Shown here: positions 25,948 through 34,434 of the stretch, piece after piece
How the letters are laid out: each line of letters opens with the position of its first letter
How positions within the stretch are numbered: the stretch's first letter is position 1
DNA from: JAGORM01 sp050255815
Lineage (GTDB): Bacteria > Patescibacteriota > Microgenomatia > Levybacterales > GWA1-39-11
Length of the DNA: 64,000 nt
Assembly (NCBI GenBank): GCA_050255815.1
Contig: JBLMVJ010000035.1
Coordinates: 24,919-88,918, forward strand
Direction: 5' to 3'
The notes under the pieces: generated by a model
Database searches by the model: none
Told to the model about the DNA's origin: nothing
Seen by the model: the letters and a program-made list of their open reading frames with translations, nothing else
Translations under genes and position numbers: made by a program

Positions 25948-26946
25948 TTAGAAAACAAGCGCCAGTAACCGGTAGGCTATGAATGCTAGCCCGGCACATA
26001 TGGGAATGGTAAATATCCACGCCCTCACTATACTTCCGGCCACGTTCCAACGGACGGCTGAAGCACGCTTGCTTGCCCCTACTCCTAAAATAGTGGAAGA
26101 AATAACGTGTGTAGTAGACAGGGGAAACCCAAACCGGGAGGCTACTTCTATGATAACCCCTGCAGACGTTTCTGCCCCAAAACCATAGACCGGAGTAAGT
26201 CTTACCAGTTTAGAACCCATGGTGTTGATAATCCGCCACCCTCCTCCGGCAGTCCCTAAAGCCATGGCAATGGCTGACATGATAATAACCCAGAGCGGCA
26301 CCCTAAACGGTTCGGCAGGAATCAAATGGGAAGAAATAAGAGATAAGGTAATAATACCCATGGTCTTTTGGGCATCATTGCTGCCATGGGAAAAGGCCAT
26401 AAATGCTGAGGACAGGATTTGTGCCCGCCGGAAAAATCCGTTCACTAACCCCAGCCTTACATTAGCAAATAAAACAAAGATGATTTTCATAAAAATGAAT
26501 CCGGCAAATAGTCCCGCCACCGGAGAAGCCAGGAATGGCACCACTACTTTTTGAAGGAGAGCCTGCCATTGGACCTGGTTCACTCCCGCAAATGCAATGC
26601 CCGCCCCCACCAACCCTCCTATTAAGGCATGTGAGGAACTGGAAGGAATACCTTTCCGCCACGTAATTAAATTCCAAATGATTGCCGCGATAAGCGCTGC
26701 AATAATTACCTGCTCGGGTACGTTTGTCCCTACAATCCCACTCCCAATAGTTTTAGCAACCGCTGTTCCGGAAATAGCCCCTAAGAAATTGAGCCCGGCT
26801 GCCATAATTATGGCCCAAAAGGGAGATAAAACCCTGGTTGAGACTACTGTTGCTATAGCATTTGCCGTATCATGGAAGCCGTTTATAAAGTCAAAAATAA
26901 CTGATAAAAGCAGTATTATGATGAGGATGAGGTGTAGGTCACTCAT
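25948..26946 (-). CDS. pit: Low-affinity inorganic phosphate transporter (PiT family)
   Basis: A 332-residue membrane transporter for phosphate (probably with H+ or Na+, or as a metal-phosphate). Two inverted PiT signature repeats are visible: DFINGFHDTANAIATVVSTR (about 18-37) and, in the second half, FMAFSHGSNDAQKTMGII (about 183-200), and GAxxSSSHALIGG/STTHVISSTILG elements. About ten hydrophobic segments. Its start overlaps the 3' end of the DUF47 gene by 8 bp, and the pair is a standard operon in bacteria. Confidence 0.93.
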   Translation of the reverse strand: MSDLHLILIIILLLSVIFDFINGFHDTANAIATVVSTRVLSPFWAIIMAAGLNFLGAISGTAVAKTIGSGIVGTNVPEQVIIAALIAAIIWNLITWRKGIPSSSSHALIGGLVGAGIAFAGVNQVQWQALLQKVVVPFLASPVAGLFAGFIFMKIIFVLFANVRLGLVNGFFRRAQILSSAFMAFSHGSNDAQKTMGIITLSLISSHLIPAEPFRVPLWVIIMSAIAMALGTAGGGWRIINTMGSKLVRLTPVYGFGAETSAGVIIEVASRFGFPLSTTHVISSTILGVGASKRASAVRWNVAGSIVRAWIFTIPICAGLAFIAYRLLALVF

Positions 26947-27568
26947 ACTTAGTTATGAGGCTGGAGAGAATATCTGCAATATCCTCTAAAGAATCCGTTG
27001 CTTGCTCCATGGTTTCGTAGATGTCTTTCAGGATGATTATTTTTTTTATGTCCCGGCTCTTAAAAAGCGACCGAAGTCCTTCTTTTAAGAGGACGTCTGC
27101 TTCATTTTCTTTATTATTAATTTCTACCACCAATTTGTGTACTTTAGAGAAATTCTTGCGTGAGCGAATAAGCGGCAAAGCTTTTGAAACAAGTTGGCTG
27201 GCCTCTAAAATAATTTGGGCAAAATGAATGATAGTTTCATCTTTTTTCTTAAGGGGATATACTTCCAGCCTGTTTCCTGAAAGATGAATCAGATCAATGA
27301 CATCATCCAGTGCCCGGGTGAGGAACATGATATCTTCCCTATCCATGGGAGGCACAAAGGCTTTGCTGACTTCTTCATAGAGCTGGTGTGCTATTTCATC
27401 CCCTGCCTGCTCCAGATTATGAATTTTCTTGGCAATTTTTGCTGAATTCCGGGGATTTTTTGCAAGAGAAAGAAGTTCCAAAGCAGCTTTCACATTGTTC
27501 TCTGCTGCTTCCTCAAATGATTGATAAAAAATACCTGATCTGGTTTGGAAAACCGATAATAATTTCAC
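26939..27568 (-). CDS. DUF47/PhoU-like regulator of phosphate transport
   Basis: A 209-residue, mostly helical cytoplasmic protein of the DUF47 (TIGR00153) family, relatives of PhoU that accompany PiT transporters and modulate them. Seen: conserved E/D-rich helices such as NLEQAGDEIAHQLYEEV, PMDREDIMFLTRALDDVIDLI and ENEADVLL, which bind metals in this family. Translation is coupled to pit by overlap. A -10-like TATATT ends seven nucleotides before the ATG on the minus strand. Confidence 0.9.
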   Translation of the reverse strand: MKLLSVFQTRSGIFYQSFEEAAENNVKAALELLSLAKNPRNSAKIAKKIHNLEQAGDEIAHQLYEEVSKAFVPPMDREDIMFLTRALDDVIDLIHLSGNRLEVYPLKKKDETIIHFAQIILEASQLVSKALPLIRSRKNFSKVHKLVVEINNKENEADVLLKEGLRSLFKSRDIKKIIILKDIYETMEQATDSLEDIADILSSLITKYE

Positions 27569-27661
27569 TGAATATACTTAAAGATCCTACAATATTATAC
27601 TATCCGGGGCAAGGGGAGAAATTTATTGGGTAGCTTTGAAAAGAGTTGATGCAACAGGAAT

Positions 27662-28597
27662 TTATGCTTTTTGCATGGTGAGCCAGCGCTCTATATCTAG
27701 TGCTGCCATGCAGCCAAATCCTGCGGCAGTTACTGCCTGGCGGTACCTATCATCCTGGACATCCCCGGAAACAAAAACACCTTCTATATTAGTCCTCACC
27801 CGTTCTTTTGCGCTTACATACCCGCTTTGCGTCAAATCTACCCCTTTAAAGATAGATGAATTTGGCGTATGGCCAATAGCCACAAATATACCGTCTATAG
27901 GCATTTCTGTTACTTCCTGGGAGACGGTATTCTGGATTTTAACCTTCTCTACTTTGTTCCCCCCCAGTACTTCAACAATTTGAGAGTTAAGCATAACTTT
28001 AATTTTTGGGTTATTTTTTACTTTATCCTGCATAATCTGGGATGCCCTAAAGCTGTCCCTTCTATGGAGCAAGGTAACTTCTGCAAAATTGGTGAGGAAG
28101 TTTGCTTCCTCCATAGCAGAATCCCCTCCGCCTACAACTATGATCTTTTTTCCCCTAAAAAATGCCCCGTCACAGGTTGCACAGTATGAAATACCGCGCC
28201 CGGTCAGCTCTTTTTCACCCGGTACGCCCAGTGTTTTTGAATTCTCACCGGTAGCCAGGAGAAGGGCTTTGCCTTTATAGGTCTTCCCGTCCGCTGTTAT
28301 AGAAAACGGAGAGGATGCCCCTGTCAAATCTGTAGGATCAGCATCCGCATTCACGAACGTTACTCCAAAACGCTCTGCCTGGCTTCTCATTTCCATCATA
28401 AGCTGGGGTCCCTGTATTCCTTTGGGAAAGCCCGGGAAGTTTTCAACCTCCGTAGTAAGCATGAGCTGGCCACCCCAAGTCTTCCCTGCAATGATAAGAG
28501 TTTTAAGTCCGGCTCTGGAGGTATAAATTCCTGCAGTGAGGCCGGAAGGACCGGATCCTATGATGATTACATCAAAAATGGGTAATTCAGAATTCAT
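27662..28597 (-). CDS. trxB: Thioredoxin-disulfide reductase
   Basis: A 311-residue FAD/NADPH enzyme that reduces thioredoxin. Seen: the N-terminal FAD fingerprint IIGSGPSGLTAGIYTSRAG (about 11-29), the redox-active CATC (in ISYCATCDGAFF, about 137-140), the NADPH-binding VVGGGDSAMEEA, HRRDSFRA for the NADP phosphate (two arginines, so NADPH is likely) and GVFVSGDVQDDRYRQA near the C-terminus. The thioredoxin gene lies 53 bp upstream on the same strand, across a family B repeat, so the two form a redox unit that can also feed MsrA (44233). Confidence 0.96.
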   Translation of the reverse strand: MNSELPIFDVIIIGSGPSGLTAGIYTSRAGLKTLIIAGKTWGGQLMLTTEVENFPGFPKGIQGPQLMMEMRSQAERFGVTFVNADADPTDLTGASSPFSITADGKTYKGKALLLATGENSKTLGVPGEKELTGRGISYCATCDGAFFRGKKIIVVGGGDSAMEEANFLTNFAEVTLLHRRDSFRASQIMQDKVKNNPKIKVMLNSQIVEVLGGNKVEKVKIQNTVSQEVTEMPIDGIFVAIGHTPNSSIFKGVDLTQSGYVSAKERVRTNIEGVFVSGDVQDDRYRQAVTAAGFGCMAALDIERWLTMQKA

Positions 28598-28648
28598 AAT
28601 TCAGAGTTAATAATTAAATTTAGAGTTTAGAATTTTATATTCTAAATT
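28579..28648. repeat. Repeat family B copy 3
   Basis: The trxA-trxB spacer is built of AATTCAGAATT, TTTAGAATTT and similar words, like 7257-7318. Confidence 0.5.
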
Positions 28649-28649
28649 C

Positions 28650-28976
28650 TTACGAGGAGAGGGCTTCGTCCAGTGCTTTCTTAAATACGTCTTTTGGCTG
28701 GACTCCCACGGTAGTTGCTACCGGCTTTCCCTTCTGGAAAATAATAACCGTGGGGATAGACATGATCCCAAAACTGGAAGGGGTTTTTACGTTCTCATCT
28801 ACGTTCATCTTCCCTACCTTTACCTTCCCCTCATACTCTTTCTCCAATTCTTCAATAATAGGAGTGAGCATATGGCAGGGAGTGCACCACTCTGCCCAAA
28901 AATCCACCACAAAAGGAACGTCTGACTTTAAAACGTCTTGCTCAAATGTATCATCAGAAAGTTTTACAACTGACAT
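28650..28976 (-). CDS. trxA: Thioredoxin with CTPC active site
   Basis: A 108-residue cytoplasmic thioredoxin, complete and of usual length. The active site reads WAEWCTPCHML (about 28-38), i.e. CTPC instead of the common CGPC, a change that in other thioredoxins alters redox potential. The rest is canonical: VVDFWAEW, KMNVDENVKTPSSFGIMSIPTVIIF with the cis-proline. It partners the adjacent TrxB and is a likely electron donor for MsrA. On the minus strand a TATACA box lies three nucleotides before the ATG; the -35 is weak. Confidence 0.95.
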   Translation of the reverse strand: MSVVKLSDDTFEQDVLKSDVPFVVDFWAEWCTPCHMLTPIIEELEKEYEGKVKVGKMNVDENVKTPSSFGIMSIPTVIIFQKGKPVATTVGVQPKDVFKKALDEALSS

Positions 28977-29086
28977 ATTTGTATACCGGGAATCCTTAAA
29001 AGAAGAATGCAGAACTAACGGTACGGAAACCAGTATAATCTCCCGACCGGCTTAAAGTCAAGAAAGAGTTTTCACAGCCTCGGAAT

Positions 29087-29115
29087 TTGAAAATAGACCC
29101 CTAAAAGCATATAAT
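29087..29115 (+). promoter_or_regulatory. Promoter of the membrane-anchored GT2 gene
   Basis: TTGAAA (29087-29092), a 17-bp spacer and TATAAT (29110-29115). The predicted start near 29122 excludes the ATG at 29114 as start codon and gives a 36-nt leader with an AGGGGAGG ribosome-binding site before 29159. Confidence 0.7.
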
Positions 29116-29158
29116 GAGTGTCCCAGAGAGATTATTATTATTAGGGGAGGGTTGCTTT

Positions 29159-30544
29159 ATGAAAGTAAGTTCTGCCCGAGAGGACATATTTATTGTTTTT
29201 TTGTCCTTCTGGAGCACAATTTTATTAACGCGTTATCTAACGTTTGAATTTATTAAGGTGTTCCACCAGTATCCTGTCCTGTACCTTTCAGGTGTGCCTA
29301 TCCATCACTTTTTAGTTGGCCTCATTCTAGTTTCTTTTGTCCTGGTAGTACGCATATTCAGGAATAGTTTTTCCCTGATTAATTTGATTCTCTTAGGCAT
29401 GGGGTTGGGCTTTATTACTGATGAATTCTGGCTCATAACCACCGGGGATTTCACTACAAATAATATCTACTGGGCAGGGGAAAATCTCACGGCTATCGTT
29501 GTTTTGGGCCTCCTCTCTTTTTTGTTTGTGAAGTTTCTGGAAAGGCGGTCCAGTATGAAGCTGGATAAAGGAAACCGTCCGCTGCATGTAAACCCAAAAA
29601 ATCCGCTGGTCTCCGTGGTTATCCCCGCTTTAAATGAAGAGAAGTTCCTGGAAAATAACCTATATAGCATCATCCAGCAAAAATTTAAGGATTTTGAGCT
29701 GATTGTAGTAGACAACAATTCTACTGACAGGACTGCTGAAATAGCCCGGTCTTTTGGTGCAAAAGTCATTTTCAACGCAGTAAAAGGCGTGGGCGCAGCG
29801 CGCCAGGCCGGATTCATGGCGGCAAAAGGCAAAATTATAGCTACCACAGACGCTGACAATATTTTACCCAGGGATTGGTTGGAAACCATAGTGAAACGGT
29901 TTGAAAAAGACCCTGAACTGGTAGCTTTTGGGGGCCTTTTCCGCCTCTACTCCGGACCGCTTTCAGCACGTATTGCCGTAAAGTACCTTTCCTATCATAT
30001 GTTCAAGCTGGATAAGCTGTTTGCGCATAACTGGAGTTTAATTGCCCAGAACATGGCGGTGAAGAAAAGCGCATTCCTGAAAGTAGGTGGCTTTAAGCAT
30101 GTCCAAATGGGAGAAGACGCGGACCTGGCACAACGGCTGGGCAATATTGGAAAGGTTGAACTGGACCCCAACTTTTTAGTATATGCATCCGGAAGGCGCG
30201 TGCGGCACGGCCTGTGGTATGGCATCTGGTCTTATGGCCCCAATGCGTTTAGCCGAATGTTTTTTAAAAAGCATAAATTTGACCGCCTACCCACGGTGAG
30301 GAAAGAAAAATCTATCATCAACAACTTCTCTTTTATTCCGCTTTTAGCTTCAGTTATTTACCTTATTATCCTGTTTACCTCTATGAATGCGTCTTTAAAC
30401 CATGCAAAACAGGATTTGTTGCATAAAACGTCTATCAGCATCTCTAAGATGAAGCTTAAAAAGATTGCGTCAGAACTGGGCCCAACCCTCCCCTGGAGTG
30501 AACTGATTAAGAAAACTCGCGACCTCCACTTCCTGGAGAATTAG
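29159..30544 (+). CDS. Membrane-anchored family 2 glycosyltransferase
   Basis: 461 residues from the ATG at 29159 (MKVSSARED), chosen because the promoter overlaps the upstream ATG and AGGGGAGG precedes this one. N-terminal part: about four transmembrane helices (10-125). Middle: a GT-A domain with VVIPALNEEKF, VVDNNSTDRTAEIA, TDADNILP (the DXD motif) and EDADLAQRL. C-terminal part: one helix (FSFIPLLASVIYLIILF) and a basic tail. It resembles GT2 enzymes that act on surface glycolipids; the sugar is unknown. A bidirectional hairpin terminator follows at 30650. Confidence 0.85.
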   Translation: MKVSSAREDIFIVFLSFWSTILLTRYLTFEFIKVFHQYPVLYLSGVPIHHFLVGLILVSFVLVVRIFRNSFSLINLILLGMGLGFITDEFWLITTGDFTTNNIYWAGENLTAIVVLGLLSFLFVKFLERRSSMKLDKGNRPLHVNPKNPLVSVVIPALNEEKFLENNLYSIIQQKFKDFELIVVDNNSTDRTAEIARSFGAKVIFNAVKGVGAARQAGFMAAKGKIIATTDADNILPRDWLETIVKRFEKDPELVAFGGLFRLYSGPLSARIAVKYLSYHMFKLDKLFAHNWSLIAQNMAVKKSAFLKVGGFKHVQMGEDADLAQRLGNIGKVELDPNFLVYASGRRVRHGLWYGIWSYGPNAFSRMFFKKHKFDRLPTVRKEKSIINNFSFIPLLASVIYLIILFTSMNASLNHAKQDLLHKTSISISKMKLKKIASELGPTLPWSELIKKTRDLHFLEN

Positions 30545-30649
30545 GTGCTATTCTCTTCAACTCTGCGAAATCATATAAACAACTTCCTTAATTTCATCAC
30601 TTGGAATATAAAACCATGGAGGAATGAATGAGTGAGCGCCCGAAAAAAA

Positions 30650-30690
30650 TCACAGACCCGCACGTGCGATTGGGTCTGTGACTTCTTATT
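30650..30690. terminator. Bidirectional intrinsic terminator
   Basis: Perfect 10-bp stem TCACAGACCC / GGGTCTGTGA (30650-30659, 30672-30681) with a 12-nt loop. The plus strand continues CTTCTTATTTT; the minus strand continues with seven T (complement of 30643-30649). It serves the converging genes at 29159 and 30760. Confidence 0.75.
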
Positions 30691-30730
30691 TTAGGCGCGC
30701 AGTTCCGATTTATCGGAACGAGCACCGCAA
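30691..30730. repeat. Repeat family C, copy 2
   Basis: Same flanks as 19303-19339 (AGGCGCGCAG ... GAGCACCGCAA) around a different stem, GTTCCGAT-TTATCGGAAC. Both stems are perfect although their sequences differ. Confidence 0.5.
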
Positions 30731-30759
30731 AGCTTAATACATTTTGAATATAATCAAAA

Positions 30760-31209
30760 TTAAGCTTTATAATACCGTTTGATTTGGAATAATAGGTAAA
30801 AACCTACTAAATCAAACACAACTCCGGAGATAGAAATAGCAAGAACAGATGAAACAAGTGTTACTACTTCTGACCAGAACATCATGTTCCACCCATTCAT
30901 CTTGCCGCTTTTAAGTCCGGGGAAGGCTGCAAGCATTAATCCTGAAGAAGCAATTAACAAAACTGCTGCTAATATGCCGCTTCCGGCTGCTCTTACGCCT
31001 CCTACTCCTCCTAAGGCAGCAAGCGGAGAAAGTGTTGCCATGATTCCCAAACCTGCAATTCCTGCAAGCAATCCTAATATTCCAAAGATTAAAGCAACCC
31101 ATGGAGCAAGTTTAACTAATACTTCCTGGAAGTTTTTAGGCAGGGAAGGAACTGCGGAATACCACTTCTCTACTGTCTCTATGATTGAATCAGTTGATGA
31201 TTTTGCCAT
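30760..31209 (-). CDS. Small polytopic membrane protein, hypothetical
   Basis: 149 residues from the ATG at 31209, chosen because the minus strand has a near-perfect Shine-Dalgarno, AAAGGAGGTGA, at the right distance; the open frame extends further upstream but into the leader. About four transmembrane segments (around 34-55, 60-90, 95-112, 120-142), Gly/Ala-rich in the centre. Function not recognised. The strongest ribosome-binding site in the window plus a structured leader suggest high, regulated expression. Confidence 0.7.
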   Translation of the reverse strand: MAKSSTDSIIETVEKWYSAVPSLPKNFQEVLVKLAPWVALIFGILGLLAGIAGLGIMATLSPLAALGGVGGVRAAGSGILAAVLLIASSGLMLAAFPGLKSGKMNGWNMMFWSEVVTLVSSVLAISISGVVFDLVGFYLLFQIKRYYKA

Positions 31210-31375
31210 ATATACAAAGTCACCTCCTTTAGAAGCTCTTGCTTGTTGAGAAGCAAAAAGCTTAGAGATTCTTAAGCCCCTCGGAAAACGCTCCGTGAGG
31301 CGTGAACGAATAGTTCTGAAAAGCCGAACGGTAAGTTCAGTGGGGCTAAACAGACTATCTATAATTATTGTGTAT
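31210..31375 (-). promoter_or_regulatory. Structured 5' leader of the membrane protein gene
   Basis: Minus-strand leader of about 160 nt. AGCCCC (near 31341-31348) pairs with GGGGCT (31274-31280), enclosing CTGAA/TTCAG and the CGCCTCACGGAGCG stem; a second hairpin AGCTTTTTGCT/AGCAAGAGCT lies before the Shine-Dalgarno. This could be a riboregulator; no known riboswitch class is recognised. Confidence 0.4.
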
Positions 31376-31421
31376 GAAAATTTCCTTTGATGCAAGAGGA
31401 CCAATACTATATGATAGGATG

Positions 31422-32804
31422 CTAGAGCTCCAGACCCATCTGCGGGCTTGTCTTCTTCTTATCTATATGCAATATTCCATCTTCTGCATTCCATATTGCT
31501 ACTTTTCCGTATTCTCCGTCAAATCCCGGGATTATTGAAATATTCCTGGACCTTACCTTCTCTACTCCTTCCGCTACGTCATTTCCCACCAGTTTTCTTA
31601 TTTCATCAAGAGAGGTCCTTAAAAGGATTTCATGTTCTGTGCTAAACTTCTGCACTAAAGAGTCAAATACGGCCAAGACCTTTTGGGATGATGGCATGGA
31701 ATGTATAGCCTCTGCAATGACCTCCAATAATGGGACCAGATTTACAGATGGAGGCCTGATTGCTTTAACGTCCTGTATCCATACCACCCCATTTCCGTCT
31801 TGTTTCAGGGTAAAATTCTGGGAAGGGTTTGAAGCCAGGTCCTCTACCCTATGCATTACTCCTACCGTTAAAGGCCTGCGGCATACCGGACATAATTTAT
31901 CTTTTGGTGTTTCATCAGGTGAATAGGAGACTTTACAATTCCGGTGGCCGGTATAATGGTACTTACCCTCTTCAGGATAGAACTCTATGGTATAGCCCAG
32001 CTCAAACACCTTTTCTTTTCCCCGTACCAGCCCATTCATGATGTTGCTATACGTAATATCCTCATCTTTAATTCTTGATTCCTGATTCTTGCTTCTTAAC
32101 ACTGTTGCTTCCCGGCCCATTTTCTCCAAAGAATGCGCATCAGAAAAAGAAACAATAGAGCGGGTGTCCAGTTCTTTAATCCGCCAATTCATAGATGGAT
32201 CTGAAGAAAGCCCGGTCTCTATGGCAAAAATGTATTTAGCATACTCTCCAAAACAGTCTGTAATATGGTCATACCCTGATTTAGACCCATATAAAGAAAA
32301 CCATGGTGTCCAGACATGGCATGGGATCAAAACTATACGGGGATTAATTTCAAAAAGCATTTCAGCCAGGTTTCTGGAACTGATCCCTAAAATTGGCCTA
32401 CCATCAGAGGACAAGTTTATTCCCCGGCTTACCAGGCCTTTATTAACCTTCTCTGCCGTCTCAAAATCAGGAGACAGGATAAGGTTATGGATACGGTGGA
32501 CTTTTCCGTTTTCTGAATAGATAGCTGCCACCTCTACTGAAAGCATAAAATAAGGACCTAAGAAAGGCTGGGGAGGCAATGCATTTGCAGGAATAAACCG
32601 GTCTTTTAACTTGAATATACCCGGCTGGAATTCCTCAAGCTGGGAAAAGACTTCCTTAAACCAGACAGGATGGGTAAAGTCAGCCACTGAAAGGATATTA
32701 ATCCCCTTCTTTCTGCCCCACAAATACATATTGGGGAGGTTCATGCGGGGAGAAACTGCACGTGAGAATCTGGAATGAAGATGTAGGTCTAAGACTAGTT
32801 CCAT
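31422..32804 (-). CDS. PHP-domain phosphoesterase-like protein (TIGR00375 family)
   Basis: 460 residues from the ATG at 32804 (MELVLDLHLHSRFS); 12 more codons are open upstream, but the PHP motif normally lies at the very start and AATGAGG precedes this ATG. Seen: DLHLHSRFSRA (PHP motif 1), a further metal-site-like IPCHVWTPWFSLYG (about 165-178), SFSDAHSLEKMG with the Asp-His pair, and a C4-type zinc site: CKVSYSPDETP and LCPVCRRPL. Members are often coupled to UvrD-like helicases and are presumed DNA-repair phosphoesterases; the activity is unproven. Confidence 0.75.
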   Translation of the reverse strand: MELVLDLHLHSRFSRAVSPRMNLPNMYLWGRKKGINILSVADFTHPVWFKEVFSQLEEFQPGIFKLKDRFIPANALPPQPFLGPYFMLSVEVAAIYSENGKVHRIHNLILSPDFETAEKVNKGLVSRGINLSSDGRPILGISSRNLAEMLFEINPRIVLIPCHVWTPWFSLYGSKSGYDHITDCFGEYAKYIFAIETGLSSDPSMNWRIKELDTRSIVSFSDAHSLEKMGREATVLRSKNQESRIKDEDITYSNIMNGLVRGKEKVFELGYTIEFYPEEGKYHYTGHRNCKVSYSPDETPKDKLCPVCRRPLTVGVMHRVEDLASNPSQNFTLKQDGNGVVWIQDVKAIRPPSVNLVPLLEVIAEAIHSMPSSQKVLAVFDSLVQKFSTEHEILLRTSLDEIRKLVGNDVAEGVEKVRSRNISIIPGFDGEYGKVAIWNAEDGILHIDKKKTSPQMGLEL

Positions 32805-32848
32805 GCACCTCATTAAAGCATGGAAAATTCTAAGATTCAATCTGCTAT

Positions 32849-33043
32849 TTATGCTGCCGGTTGGAATGAGGGACGGATTTTGCGCGGTTTTCTTGGTCTT
32901 CCCGGCTGGGGAGGAACCTCTCCGGCTGTCGCTTTTAATACCGGCCTATTTACCGGCTGCAACACCCGTTCTATCCCCTGACCTTCTCTATGAAAGGGTT
33001 CAGGAAGAGGCGCAAAACTTCTGCGTTCAATAGAGTCTGCCAT
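32849..33043 (-). CDS. Hypothetical 64-residue Pro/Arg-rich protein
   Basis: Starts MADSIERRSFAPLPEP and ends with a basic stretch RPRKPRKIRPSFQPAA; not recognised. Support is the promoter at 33053-33081, whose -10 ends nine nucleotides before this ATG. It is divergent from the gene at 33125. Proline-rich, probably disordered, it may bind nucleic acid. Confidence 0.4.
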   Translation of the reverse strand: MADSIERRSFAPLPEPFHREGQGIERVLQPVNRPVLKATAGEVPPQPGRPRKPRKIRPSFQPAA

Positions 33044-33052
33044 ATGAAAAAG

Positions 33053-33081
33053 ATAATACTGCGAAATTAAAAAGAATGCAA
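33053..33081 (-). promoter_or_regulatory. Promoter of the 64-residue protein gene
   Basis: Minus strand TTGCAT (33081-33076), a 17-bp spacer and TATTAT (33058-33053). Confidence 0.5.
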
Positions 33082-33088
33082 GCTGAGC

Positions 33089-33117
33089 TTGTAAGGATTT
33101 GGGGGGTACTATATAAT
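33089..33117 (+). promoter_or_regulatory. Promoter of the 33125 gene
   Basis: TTGTAA (33089-33094), a 17-bp spacer and TATAAT (33112-33117), seven nucleotides before the ATG at 33125. It stands nearly back to back with the divergent promoter at 33053-33081. Confidence 0.65.
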
Positions 33118-33124
33118 GGGTTAC

Positions 33125-33412
33125 ATGCAAAAGGTAGGTACTATTTTAGATAAATTTAACCCCGTAGCTGATAAATATATCTCACGCGAGTTTCAATCTT
33201 TTGGTATCTACATGTCAGAAGAATTAAACGATTATAAGCACAAATCCCTCTATATAAAGTTGGCAAAAACTACCAATAGGGCACTTTTAGAGAAGGCGCT
33301 CTCCTTTGTTAAAGACGCAAAAACCACTACCCCTAATAAAGGCGCCCTGTTTATGTGGAAGCTAAAACAACTCCGGGATGCAGCTGAGGGGAAAGAAGAG
33401 AAAAGCACGTAG
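33125..33412 (+). CDS. Hypothetical 95-residue protein
   Basis: Not recognised. The ATG at 33116 lies inside the -10 box, so the start is at 33125 (MQKVGTILDKF). A helical, charged protein with the segment YISREFQSFGIYMSEELNDYKHKSLYI... in the middle and KLKQLRDAAEGKEEK at the end; no cysteines or membrane segments. It lies 26 bp ahead of the alkyltransferase gene on the same strand and may share its transcript. Confidence 0.6.
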   Translation: MQKVGTILDKFNPVADKYISREFQSFGIYMSEELNDYKHKSLYIKLAKTTNRALLEKALSFVKDAKTTTPNKGALFMWKLKQLRDAAEGKEEKST

Positions 33413-33438
33413 CACGTAGTTTCTAGCAAAAAAAGACT

Positions 33439-33732
33439 ATGAATTCTTCTTATGAAAAAGTTTACATGGCAACAAGGCAAATCCCAAAAGGGAAAGTTAC
33501 TACCTATGGAGCCATAGGCAAGAAGCTTAATATGTCTCCCCGGGTAGTAGGACATGCGCTTCACGCCAATCCTTATGAAGGTGACGTTCCCTGCCACCGG
33601 GTGGTAAACCGTGACGGACGAGTAGCGCCTAACTTTGCCTTTGGAGGGAAAGATATCCAAAAAAAACTACTTGAAGCGGAAGGAGTTATTTTTCAAGACC
33701 AACTTCACGTGAAGCCGGAATTCATTATCTGA
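33439..33732 (+). CDS. Alkylguanine/alkyltransferase-like DNA-binding domain protein (Ogt type)
   Basis: 97 residues: only the C-terminal catalytic/DNA-binding domain of O6-alkylguanine-DNA alkyltransferases. Seen: IPKGKVTTYGAIGKKL (helix-turn-helix entry), the arginine finger region in SPRVVGHALHANP, and the active-site PCHRVV (Cys about 54). The cysteine is present, unlike alkyltransferase-like proteins with PWHRV, so alkyl transfer is possible; those short proteins otherwise mark lesions for nucleotide excision repair. The N-terminal domain of full-length Ogt is absent. Its stop abuts the convergent pseudopilin gene. Confidence 0.85.
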   Translation: MNSSYEKVYMATRQIPKGKVTTYGAIGKKLNMSPRVVGHALHANPYEGDVPCHRVVNRDGRVAPNFAFGGKDIQKKLLEAEGVIFQDQLHVKPEFII

Positions 33733-34293
33733 CTACCACGTCTGGCACGCAGCGTCTCCCATACAGACTTTCCATGATATGCTGTTTCTAGGCCCATACT
33801 GGTCAAACATGCTATCCTTTGGATTATTAAGGTACTGGGTTACCTCTACTCCGCAGGCAATAAGCGCATATTGGATTCCGTCAGACCGGTAAAGAAAAGC
33901 TTTCTTTGTCCCGTTCCCGGCAGGAGTAGGACAAGAAGTATCCCCACCGGTAGGGTCTGCCGGCAGCGCTTGTATGTACTTAGGGGCCAGGTTGGGTATC
34001 CATCCCCCTGCTCCACCATTATTACTAAACGTATCCCCTCCGTCAGAGGAATAATAAGCGTCACCTGTTGAAGGATAATTTCCGTTATCGTTGTAATATT
34101 GTTCCAGCGCTCCCTGCAGCTGCTTCAGGATGGTACGCCTCTGGGAATCCCGTGCTTTTGCAAATTGGGTAAGGGGGTTTAGAACAGAGAGGAGGACTAC
34201 AGCAAGAACTCCTAAAATTCCTATAACGGTAATCAGCTCAATGAGAGTGAATCCGGCACGAGTTTCTATAAGCTTTGGGGCAGAAAACCTCAT
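33733..34293 (-). CDS. Type II secretion/type IV pilus pseudopilin
   Basis: A 186-residue prepilin-like protein with the class III cleavage motif: basic leader then AGFTLIELI (about 13-21), where cleavage by prepilin peptidase after Gly would leave the methylated Phe. A hydrophobic helix follows (TVIGILGVLAVVLLSVLNPLTQF), then the helix with AKARDSQRRTILKQLQGALEQYYND and a GspG-like C-terminal domain containing two Cys pairs. It is probably part of a pilus or secretion filament; no other pilus gene is in the window. Confidence 0.88.
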   Translation of the reverse strand: MRFSAPKLIETRAGFTLIELITVIGILGVLAVVLLSVLNPLTQFAKARDSQRRTILKQLQGALEQYYNDNGNYPSTGDAYYSSDGGDTFSNNGGAGGWIPNLAPKYIQALPADPTGGDTSCPTPAGNGTKKAFLYRSDGIQYALIACGVEVTQYLNNPKDSMFDQYGPRNSISWKVCMGDAACQTW

Positions 34294-34333
34294 ATCTTAA
34301 GTTAACCACAGGAAAATTGACTAGTCAATGAAA

Positions 34334-34407
34334 AGGAAATTAATAGATATTAATAGAAATTAAGAAATTGATTGTAATTGCACAATTAATTTCCATGAAT
34401 TTCGCGA
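34334..34407. repeat. Repeat family A, copy 3 (74 bp)
   Basis: Almost identical to 15492-15566: AGGAAATTAATAGATATTA ... CCATGAATTTCGCGA, followed by AGTTTCTATCAGTTTCTAAGG. It lies upstream of the pseudopilin gene and downstream of the DNA ligase gene, 19 kb from the other copy. Confidence 0.7.
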
Positions 34408-34434
34408 AGCAAGTTTCTATCAGTTTCTAAGGTG

